A DNA stretch of 5,320 nucleotides. Origin: JBHHYR01 sp046757585 (lineage in GTDB: Bacteria > Desulfobacterota > Binatia > HRBIN30). Below the pieces are notes generated by a model, which saw only the letters and a list, made by a program, of their open reading frames with translations, was not told the DNA's origin and made no database searches. The DNA lies in assembly GCA_046757585.1 (NCBI GenBank), contig JBHHYR010000248.1, forward strand, positions 1 through 5,320, read 5' to 3'. Position numbers and translations under genes: made by a program. Shown piece by piece: positions 1 to 5,320 of this stretch. Each line of letters begins with the position of its first letter. The stretch's first letter is position 1.

Positions 1-273
1 ATCCGACTCGCCACCGAGGCCCGTCAATGCCCGGATCTTGGCCCCGGGCAACGCGGCAAGCGCGGCATCGGCGGGCGCGAGCAGGCTCAGGGGCTCGGCC
101 TCCCGCCAACGCCGTGACAGGGGCGTCGCCAACAGGGCGACGCTCAGTAATTCGGCAGCCTTTGCGCAGCCGTGCCGGTTTTCCGCGCATCCCAATGGAA
201 GGTCTCGTAGACTGGAATGGACCGGCTTGCCGGCGGGCGTTACGTTGTCGCGAAGGAACGTCCGAATGTCCAA
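1..273 (-). CDS. Probable coding frame, 3' end outside window, function not recognised
   Basis: The minus strand stays open from an in-frame TAG at 331-333 to the left edge, so the product continues outside the window. The translation looks like real protein: mixed acidic and hydrophobic residues, with helical stretches such as AKAAELLSVALL followed by RRWREAEPLSLL. The plus-strand frames here are Arg/Ser/Ala-rich, as expected of antisense shadows. Hand counts over 1-180 give about 82% G/C at third codon positions against about 60% at second positions, which is coding-like. There is no in-frame ATG. TTG at 271-273 is the best start, with GGAGG 14 bases upstream (long spacing); TTG at 193-195 is an alternative. 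The gene is divergent from the methyltransferase and would overlap it if that gene starts at 217. I recognise no family. It could also be a decayed gene fragment. Confidence 0.4.
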   Translation of the reverse strand, partial: MDIRTFLRDNVTPAGKPVHSSLRDLPLGCAENRHGCAKAAELLSVALLATPLSRRWREAEPLSLLAPADAALAALPGAKIRALTGLGGESD

Positions 274-1440
274 CGTGTCGTCGCGATCCTCCGTCGAACT
301 TTTGCGGGTGCCATTGCCATGATGGGCAGGCTAAGGCGGCTGCGTGACTCCCTGGGCTCCCGCGTTCCTTCCCGCCCGGCGGTAACGCAGCCGGTGACGG
401 TCGCCGAGTACGACCGCGCCGAGGGCGATGCGCAGACGGAACTGCCGGTACCTGTGCTCATGGCGTTCCGCCCGGTAACGTTCCAAAGCGTCGGTTTCCC
501 GGTGCGGATCGCGCGCGAAAGGGAACTTCTGCGATACGTCGACCACAATTTCGAGGCGGAGGTGCCGGGACTGTACAAGCCCGGCGCAACCTTCGCGCCC
601 GTCGGCTATGTGAACGCCTTCACGCTCGACGAGGCTGCTCTGATCCAGCGCGTTCGCGACATCGTCGCTGACCTGACCGGGCATCGCTTCGGGCGACGGA
701 TACGACCGATGACCAACCTCCTGGTGCAGATGGGTCCGTATCGGGTCATGGAGGCGTTCGCGGCCAGCTATGGAATAGGGAAGCTGAGCGTATTCGAGGC
801 CGGCCCCGGCCTGGCCTATCTGGGGGCGCTCCTCGCGTTGCAGGGCCACCGCTACGCCTGCTACGACGTCACGCAGTCCTTGTATCTCTGGCAGGGCCAC
901 CTCCTGAGCGCGGTCGCCGGCGAGGAATTCCTCGAGTTCGCGCATCCGGAGAACGTCGACCACCTCGGGCGTGCGCGGGTCGCTCACGTGCCGTGGTGGG
1001 TGTTCGCGGGTCAGCTTGCCGGCACCACGATGCGCTGCGATATCGTTTACTCGAACTCCAATCTCGGGGAGATGAGCCTGATCTCGTTGAAGCATCTGTT
1101 GCACATCTCGCGCCACATGCTAAGCGAATCCCCGGTCGGGGCCTTTGTCTATTTCAGCACCGGGATGCTCGCCCAGAACACCAAGGAAGGTCTGGAAACG
1201 GAGTTCCGCCAGTTCGGCTTCGTGAAGGCGATGGAAACCCCCTTCGTGTGCTACGTGCTGGAGGGGCGCGATCCGGGCCGCTGGCTGGAGGCCTTCAGGG
1301 ACGGAATCCCGTTCTACAACCCAGCCGGGTCCGATAAGCGCTCGGACGCGCGTACGGTCGTGGCGACACCGCGCGCGGAGGCGCCGCTCGACGTGCAACT
1401 GACGCAGTGGTGCTTCGGTTGGGACGCCCCGATCACCTAA
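217..1440 (+). CDS. SAM-dependent methyltransferase, putative sugar O-methyltransferase type
   Basis: Predicted cytoplasmic enzyme transferring a methyl group from S-adenosylmethionine, most likely to a sugar hydroxyl. Seen (407-residue numbering): a Rossmann motif I at 194-198 (EAGPG) after a beta strand, followed by YLGALLALQG; an acidic residue after the second strand (YDVTQ, D217); and a motif IV-like segment at 274-287 (CDIVYSNSNLGEMS). In my recollection, the pattern E.GPG, then a short YD segment, then an N.N.GEM segment matches the putative sugar O-methyltransferases found in polysaccharide loci (NanM-like). The N-terminal ~150 residues are family-specific and the C-terminus ends in QWCFGWDAPIT. 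Start is uncertain: ATG 217 has GGAAGG 14 bases upstream, while tandem ATGs at 319 and 322 (M35, M36) lack a clear ribosome site but would avoid overlap with the minus-strand frame on the left. It is convergent with the SGNH gene. Methyltransferase fold fairly sure; substrate inferred. Confidence 0.82.
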   Translation: MDRLAGGRYVVAKERPNVQRVVAILRRTFAGAIAMMGRLRRLRDSLGSRVPSRPAVTQPVTVAEYDRAEGDAQTELPVPVLMAFRPVTFQSVGFPVRIARERELLRYVDHNFEAEVPGLYKPGATFAPVGYVNAFTLDEAALIQRVRDIVADLTGHRFGRRIRPMTNLLVQMGPYRVMEAFAASYGIGKLSVFEAGPGLAYLGALLALQGHRYACYDVTQSLYLWQGHLLSAVAGEEFLEFAHPENVDHLGRARVAHVPWWVFAGQLAGTTMRCDIVYSNSNLGEMSLISLKHLLHISRHMLSESPVGAFVYFSTGMLAQNTKEGLETEFRQFGFVKAMETPFVCYVLEGRDPGRWLEAFRDGIPFYNPAGSDKRSDARTVVATPRAEAPLDVQLTQWCFGWDAPIT

Positions 1441-1498
1441 CCCCTTTGCGCCGGCCCATCGTTCCCGCGCCGCAACAGGAACCGGAGCCGCGCCCCGT

Positions 1499-2776
1499 TT
1501 ACTCGGCCTTCCCGACGATGTCCGCGAGCGCGGCCGCGCTTGCCTCGAACACGAGCTCATAACCGGCGGGCGTATAGTGGCAGCAGTCGTCGGAATAGAC
1601 CTCCCGGGCCGGCCGGTCCGCGAACATGAGGGTCAAATCCACGAAATGGACGCCGGCTTGGCGCAGCCGGGCTGATTCCGAGCGCAAGGCGGCGTAGCCT
1701 TTATTGACCGGTCCGATCACCCACCCGTAGGGGTGCTTCGGGTCGATCGGCTCGTAGGGGCCGGCCGGCTCGTACCATTGGTTCGGCTGCAGGATGTGCA
1801 GGTACAGCGTTCCGTTCTCGCGGGCGAGGACGTGCATGGCCGTCGACGAATTGCGCCACAGTGCGGCCGTGTAACGGTAGATATCGAGGTCCTGCGGCAG
1901 GGGCGAGAAGGTCTTGGTCGGGAAATAGGACCGCTCGGTCAGGCTGGTTAGCGCCTGGCCCGCGTTCGCCGCGGCACGCCACTGGTGATAGCGGGCGAGC
2001 GCGAGCAGGACGTAACGGCAGGTGGCGAAGGGGCAACCCCTGGCGTCCTGGCGCGCCGCCTGGGCCGAGATTCGGTGGTAGTTCGACAGCAGGAAGCCGC
2101 GTTCGGAAACGGGAAGGTCGTATTGTTCCAGCTGGCGACCCCAGGCGCCCCACAGCGTGTCGGCAGGGTAGTTCGGCTCGACGCCCGATTCCCAGTTGCG
2201 CCACGTCGTGACCACCTCATTGAACCCGTCGATATTGATCACCAAGTCGAACTCCTGCCCGATCGACAGGAAGTACGCGTACGTGAACAGTTGCTGCGGC
2301 TGCTTAAATCCAGGCTGGGCGAAGTTGAGGATGCGGATTTCCTTGTTTTCCCAGCCCGGCACCCGCCGGAGACCATCGGCCAGCCCGCCGGAAAGCTCGG
2401 CGAACAGCGCATAGCCGCTGCCGACGGAGCCCCCGAAAATGCCGACGATGAGCTCGCTCTCCCGATGCGGGAACGGGTAGTCACAGCAATACGCGCCGTT
2501 CGCGGCGACCAGATGCTGAAAACCGAAGTTGTTGGCGCGCCAAGTCCTGGTCTCGGCGAACTTGTCCTCCCGCCCGGGGCGGAGCGTGTATCCGAAATAC
2601 GGTTGAAACACGGCGTTGGCGACGTGATAAGTGGGCGCCACGTCGCCCTTCCCTTCCCGGGTGCGGGTGTAAAATAATTCCTGAGTCTGCAGAAAATAAT
2701 ATGTAGTGAAGAATATTTCTAGAAGCAGCAAAATGAAAACCAGGTATGTCAGACCTATAATTACGTTCTTCCTCAT
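1499..2776 (-). CDS. Membrane-anchored SGNH/GDSL-type hydrolase or acyltransferase-like protein
   Basis: From ATG 2776 the product is 425 residues. An upstream in-frame TTG at 2794 would add six; the ATG is preferred because it immediately precedes a Lys/Arg-then-hydrophobic signal anchor. One membrane segment (about residues 4-30) is followed by a soluble domain expected outside the cytoplasm. SGNH signatures, in TTG numbering: block I GGSVGSG at 121-127 with nucleophile Ser123; NFAQPG at 157-162, matching the block II glycine; GFNE at 190-193 with Asn192 in the block III position; and D403-C-C-H406 near the C-terminus as the DxxH catalytic pair. All four elements are present and in order, so it is probably active. 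Family knowledge: such proteins remove or transfer acetyl or other acyl groups, often on exopolysaccharides. The substrate is not visible. Its 5' end is AT-rich with codons unusual for this DNA. Confidence 0.85.
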   Translation of the reverse strand: MRKNVIIGLTYLVFILLLLEIFFTTYYFLQTQELFYTRTREGKGDVAPTYHVANAVFQPYFGYTLRPGREDKFAETRTWRANNFGFQHLVAANGAYCCDYPFPHRESELIVGIFGGSVGSGYALFAELSGGLADGLRRVPGWENKEIRILNFAQPGFKQPQQLFTYAYFLSIGQEFDLVINIDGFNEVVTTWRNWESGVEPNYPADTLWGAWGRQLEQYDLPVSERGFLLSNYHRISAQAARQDARGCPFATCRYVLLALARYHQWRAAANAGQALTSLTERSYFPTKTFSPLPQDLDIYRYTAALWRNSSTAMHVLARENGTLYLHILQPNQWYEPAGPYEPIDPKHPYGWVIGPVNKGYAALRSESARLRQAGVHFVDLTLMFADRPAREVYSDDCCHYTPAGYELVFEASAAALADIVGKAE

Positions 2777-3139
2777 GACGATTCTATTCCACAATGTCCG
2801 CCGAATTTCTTGCTACGCCATACCTGGGGCATTCATACGCCAGCGTCGCGCGCAGCGGCAAGTCAAAATCCGGCTGGACGAGCATGGCGGGCGGCAGGCG
2901 TCGCGCCAAGCATGTCTGGAATTCTTCACGCCTCGCCGCGCGTCCCATTTTTTCGGCGACGCCGCCGTCTACCGCAGCCGCCCAAGGCCGTTGCGCGGGC
3001 CTGAGCGATTGAGTATGAGTGCCGGCAGCCACGGCAGAAATAGCGTTCACTCCGCACAGGCGGCTTGACGTGGCGCCTCGGAACCATCTCGCGCGGGAGC
3101 GGGGCGTATTGGGATGCGCGGGCGGACGGGGGCTCCGAC
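2777..3139. other. Divergent spacer between the SGNH gene and the oxygenase operon
   Basis: This 363-base stretch separates two divergently oriented genes and should carry both promoters. The part next to the SGNH gene (to about 2820) is AT-rich; the rest is GC-rich. No clear inverted repeat, RNA gene or terminator was seen. A minus-strand open frame (2784-3050, GTG start) ends 7 bases before the SGNH ATG. It is the only plausible small gene here but has no recognisable domain and no good ribosome site. The in-frame TTG at 3065 could extend the oxygenase 25 residues into the spacer, but the extension is not family-like. Confidence 0.6.
2832..2861 (-). promoter_or_regulatory. Weak sigma70-like promoter candidate for the SGNH gene
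   Basis: Read on the minus strand, TTGCCG (2861-2856) and TATGAA (2837-2832) are separated by 18 bases. Each matches its consensus at four of six positions. Transcription would begin near 2825, giving a leader of roughly 50 bases before ATG 2776. Position and spacing fit, but matches of this quality arise often by chance. Confidence 0.2.
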
Positions 3140-3961
3140 ATGGGCGTACGCCATTCGTTCTTTGCGCCGGACGAGCAGGCCCTGGCGGAGGAATTCCTCG
3201 CGCAGGGCTACGTGATCCGGCCGGTCGACGACCGGGAGGCGCTGGACGAGCTGCGCGCCATGGTGGCCGGGCTGGCGTGCGAGTTTCTCGGCCTGTCGTT
3301 CCCCAACGACGTGGGCGACTTCCTGAACCACATCGAGCGGGCCGTGCCGATCGAGCGGCTGAACGAGCTACGCCTGGCGACCTACCGCAAGATGAACGCC
3401 GTGCCGTGGTTCCGGCCCACCTATTTCGCGCTCGCGCGTAGCGGCCTCGAGAAGCTGGTCGGCAACGAGCTGGCCATGCAGAACCGGGTCAACCTGTCGA
3501 TCCAACTGCCGCAGGACGACAGCTCGCTGCTGCCCATCCATGCCGACGCGTTCGGCGGCGAGACGCCGTTCCAGGTGGTCGAGTGGCTGCCGCTCGTCGA
3601 CTGCCACGGCACCAAGTCGATGTTCATTCTTCCCCGGCCGGCGAACGAGCGCGCGCTCGCCGCGTTCACCAGGTATCAGGGCCGCGGCATGGACACCCTG
3701 TTCGACGACGTGAAGGACGAGTTGGTCTGGCTCGACGTGCCCTACGGCAGCGTGCTGATCTTCTCGCCCAACCAGCTGCACGGCGGCGCGGTCAACACCG
3801 AACCGGAGACCCGCTGGTCGATGAACTGCCGCATCACCGGGCTGTTCACCCCCTACCGCGGGGCCGAGAAGAAGCTTGGCTCCTACTACCTGCCGATCAC
3901 CACGCGCCCGGTGACCGAGATCGGCATCGCCTACAAGGAACCCTCCGGGTTCAGCGAGTAG
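3140..3961 (+). CDS. 2OG-Fe(II) oxygenase of the sporadic carbohydrate cluster type (PhyH superfamily)
   Basis: Predicted non-haem iron, 2-oxoglutarate-dependent dioxygenase, cytoplasmic, 273 residues from ATG 3140. Seen: an N-terminal segment FFAPDEQALAEEFLAQGYVI, typical of phytanoyl-CoA dioxygenase relatives; the first iron ligands H134-A-D136 (PIHADAFGG); a core strand with VEWLPLVDCHGTKSMFILP; the distal ligand H214 in NQLHGG; and R225, 11 residues later (TRWSMNCR), as the probable 2-oxoglutarate anchor. R231 is a less likely anchor. The complete triad predicts activity. Start choice: ATG 3140 follows a G-rich stretch about 7 bases upstream and begins just before the conserved N-terminus; the longer TTG start at 3065 adds 25 unconserved-looking residues. 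It is first in a tight operon with the LIC12192-like protein and an SDR enzyme. I recall this pairing from the 'sporadic carbohydrate cluster' families (TIGR04324/TIGR04323). Substrate unknown; sugar or sugar-linked hydroxylation is inferred. Confidence 0.88.
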   Translation: MGVRHSFFAPDEQALAEEFLAQGYVIRPVDDREALDELRAMVAGLACEFLGLSFPNDVGDFLNHIERAVPIERLNELRLATYRKMNAVPWFRPTYFALARSGLEKLVGNELAMQNRVNLSIQLPQDDSSLLPIHADAFGGETPFQVVEWLPLVDCHGTKSMFILPRPANERALAAFTRYQGRGMDTLFDDVKDELVWLDVPYGSVLIFSPNQLHGGAVNTEPETRWSMNCRITGLFTPYRGAEKKLGSYYLPITTRPVTEIGIAYKEPSGFSE

Positions 3962-3964
3962 AGG
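3960..3964 (+). promoter_or_regulatory. Ribosome binding site of the LIC12192-like gene
   Basis: AGAGG lies 6 bases before ATG 3971 and overlaps the TAG stop of the oxygenase gene (3959-3961). This fixes the downstream start and suggests translational coupling of the two genes. Confidence 0.6.
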
Positions 3965-3970
3965 CGCGCC

Positions 3971-4408
3971 ATGACCAAGATCCGTCGCGGCTACCGCGGC
4001 TACGTCACGTGCCGGGAATTCGGCGGCCTGCGGATTTCGGTTCCGGTGCAGGCGCTGATCATGCGCGACTACTGCGATCGCAACGGGCTGATGTATAAGC
4101 TGCACGTCAACGAGAACGTTTTCCCGCATTCCTATGTCGTGCTCGAGGGGTTGCTGAACGAACTCGACATCTATGAGGGCATCCTGGCGACCAGCATGTT
4201 CATGTTGCCGCAGCGCGCCGCGCGCCGGCGACGCATCTACGAGCGCGTCCTGGATCAGGACGCCTCGCTGCACCTCGTTCTCGAGGATTTCGTGATCGCC
4301 ACGCCCGAGGACATCGACCCGGTGGAGGAAATTCTGACGATCAGCGCGCTGCTGCCCGAGGCGCCGCGCACCATTCCGCCGGGCACGCCGGTGGCGCTCC
4401 CGGAGTGA
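3971..4408 (+). CDS. Sporadic carbohydrate cluster protein, LIC12192-like family
   Basis: Small soluble protein of 145 residues with no signal peptide or membrane segment. Function unknown. I recognise it by its overall pattern: GYRGYVTCREFGGLRI at 7-22, VPVQ at 24-27, MRDYC at 31-35, VNENVFPHSY at 46-55, FMLPQ at 77-81, a basic stretch with an IYERVL helix at 84-94, and LHLVLED at 100-106. In my recollection this matches the family first named from Leptospira (TIGR04323), found next to 2OG-Fe(II) oxygenases of carbohydrate clusters. The Arg, Asp, Cys, Asn and Glu of the RDYC and NEN segments are candidate functional residues, but no catalytic role is known to me. The Pro-rich tail after residue 128 looks disordered. 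It starts 9 bases after the oxygenase stop behind a good AGAGG site and overlaps the SDR gene by 4 bases, so a role in the same pathway is likely. Confidence 0.85.
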   Translation: MTKIRRGYRGYVTCREFGGLRISVPVQALIMRDYCDRNGLMYKLHVNENVFPHSYVVLEGLLNELDIYEGILATSMFMLPQRAARRRRIYERVLDQDASLHLVLEDFVIATPEDIDPVEEILTISALLPEAPRTIPPGTPVALPE

Positions 4409-5320
4409 CGCCGGCACCGCTTTTCGAAACGGTCCTGGTCACCGGCGTCGGCGGCCTCGTCGGCGGCGAGGTGGCGCGGGTCCTGGCCGGGCGCGGCCAC
4501 CGCGTGGCCGGCGTCTACCGGAAGACCGCTCCCCGTGCCCTCGCGGCCGAGCACGCGGTCACGCCGTACCAGGCGGACCTGCGCCGGCCGGCCGGGCTGC
4601 CGGCGCGCTACGACGCGCTGGTTCACTGCGCGGCCGAGGTGCCGGCCCTTTGTCCGGACGAGAACGAACTCTACCGCAGCAACGTCGAGGGCACGCGCGC
4701 CCTCTTCGGCCATGCGGCGGGGGCCGGGGCCAAGCGCGTCGTCTACTGCTCCTCGATGGCGGTCTACGGGACGATCGAGGCCGATGTCGTCGATGAATCG
4801 ACGCCGTCGAGGGATCCCGGGGTCTATGGCCGCTCGAAGCTCGAGGGCGAGCGACTGCTCGGAAAATTCGTGACCGGCCGCCCGAAGGTGCGCGGGGTGT
4901 CCATCCGCCTGCCTGGCGTGGTGGGCGCGGGCTCGCGCCACAACTTCCTGTCCGACGTCCTGACCGGCCTCCTGGCGGGCGAAACGATCCACGCGCGAAA
5001 CCCCCAGGCGCGCTTCAACAACATCGTCCACGTCTCCGATCTGGCACGGTTCGTCGCCCATCTGCTCGGTCACATGCCGCAGGGGCATACCGTCACCACG
5101 ATCGCCGCCGACGACCCCATGCCGATCCGTCAGGTGATCGCGACCCTGTTCCGCGCCGCCGGACGGCCCGAGCGGGTGACCTACGGCGAAGGCGGCACGC
5201 CGTTCCTGATCTCCCCCGAGCGGGCGCGGGCGCTCGGTTATGCCGTGCCCACGGTGGAAGACAGCCTGATCCGGTTCGTGCGCGATCACCTCGGCGCGCG
5301 CGCCGGCGACCGGGCCGGCC
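4405..5320 (+). CDS. NAD(P)-dependent epimerase/dehydratase, extended SDR family (3' end missing)
   Basis: Predicted cytoplasmic nucleotide-sugar or sugar-derivative epimerase, dehydratase or reductase. The frame is open to the window edge: 305 complete codons, close to the usual ~300, so little should be missing. Seen: coenzyme motif G14-x-x-G17-x-x-G20 (TGVGGLVG); HCAAEVP near residue 75; N-V-E-G-T before the central helix; SSMAVYG at 116-122 with the catalytic Ser position; and Y141-x-x-x-K145 (YGRSKLEGE). The NNIVHVSDLARF segment is typical of the substrate-side domain. After the second strand the chain reads GVYRK (36-40) with no acidic residue, hinting at NADP(H) rather than NAD(H). The start is GTG at 4405, overlapping the previous gene's TGA by four bases; no strong ribosome site, so translational coupling is likely. 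Exact reaction and substrate cannot be told. Confidence 0.88.
   Translation, partial: MTPAPLFETVLVTGVGGLVGGEVARVLAGRGHRVAGVYRKTAPRALAAEHAVTPYQADLRRPAGLPARYDALVHCAAEVPALCPDENELYRSNVEGTRALFGHAAGAGAKRVVYCSSMAVYGTIEADVVDESTPSRDPGVYGRSKLEGERLLGKFVTGRPKVRGVSIRLPGVVGAGSRHNFLSDVLTGLLAGETIHARNPQARFNNIVHVSDLARFVAHLLGHMPQGHTVTTIAADDPMPIRQVIATLFRAAGRPERVTYGEGGTPFLISPERARALGYAVPTVEDSLIRFVRDHLGARAGDRAG

Noticed and set aside
331..1116. Long minus-strand open frame of 261 codons opposite the methyltransferase gene
   Set aside because: It is antisense to a well-supported methyltransferase, has shadow-type composition and shows no domain; long antisense frames are expected in GC-rich DNA.
1441..1498. Possible shared terminator between the convergent methyltransferase and SGNH genes
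   Set aside because: The 58-base gap is GC-rich, with CCGCGCC-like direct repeats, but I could not find a convincing stem-loop followed by a T-run on either strand.
1985..2677. Plus-strand open frame of 230 codons opposite the SGNH gene
   Set aside because: The opposite strand carries the SGNH catalytic motifs; this translation is Arg/Val/Gly-rich without recognisable features.
3065..3093. TTGACG resembling a -35 box upstream of the oxygenase
   Set aside because: No acceptable -10 box lies 16-18 bases downstream (the region reads CTCGCG), so it does not support a promoter call.
2926..3141. Minus-strand frame containing a CxxC segment (RYFCRGCRHSYS) that resembles half of a transposase-type zinc ribbon
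   Set aside because: Only one CxxC is present, no partner pair lies upstream, the rest is an Arg-rich run, and there are no inverted repeats or other transposase sequence nearby.
3368..4417. Minus-strand open frame of 349 codons
   Set aside because: It lies opposite both the oxygenase and the LIC12192-like gene, whose motifs are clear; the His/Arg/Gln-rich translation is a typical shadow.
4255..5289. Minus-strand open frame of 344 codons
   Set aside because: It lies opposite the SDR gene, which has a full coenzyme motif and YxxxK; no features of its own.

Overview
The window is GC-rich bacterial DNA with strongly G/C-biased third codon positions in most genes. This suggests a GC-rich Gram-negative, probably a proteobacterium, though nothing here fixes the taxon. 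The content is accessory: a piece of a surface-polysaccharide or other glycoconjugate locus. No RNA genes, CRISPR arrays, insertion sequences or long repeats were seen.

Layout, left to right. (1) The left edge (minus strand, about 1-273) holds a probable coding frame that runs off the window; its function is not recognised. (2) A plus-strand gene (217 or 319 to 1440) encodes a SAM-dependent methyltransferase resembling the putative sugar O-methyltransferases of polysaccharide clusters. (3) It converges, across a 58-base gap, on a minus-strand gene (1499-2776) for a membrane-anchored SGNH/GDSL-type hydrolase with an unusually AT-rich 5' end. (4) A divergent spacer (2777-3139) separates that gene from (5) a compact plus-strand operon: a 2OG-Fe(II) oxygenase of the phytanoyl-CoA dioxygenase superfamily (3140-3961), a small protein of the 'sporadic carbohydrate cluster' LIC12192-like family (3971-4408), and an NAD(P)-dependent epimerase/dehydratase (4405 to beyond 5320). 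The last three are separated by +9 and -4 bases, so they are probably cotranscribed and translationally coupled.

How the genes may work together (inference): the oxygenase, the small conserved protein and the SDR enzyme look like a module that makes or modifies an unusual sugar or sugar-linked group. The methyltransferase could add O-methyl groups, and the anchored SGNH protein could add or remove acyl groups on the exported glycan. The oxygenase/small-protein pair is the most interesting part, because its chemistry is, as far as I know, undefined.
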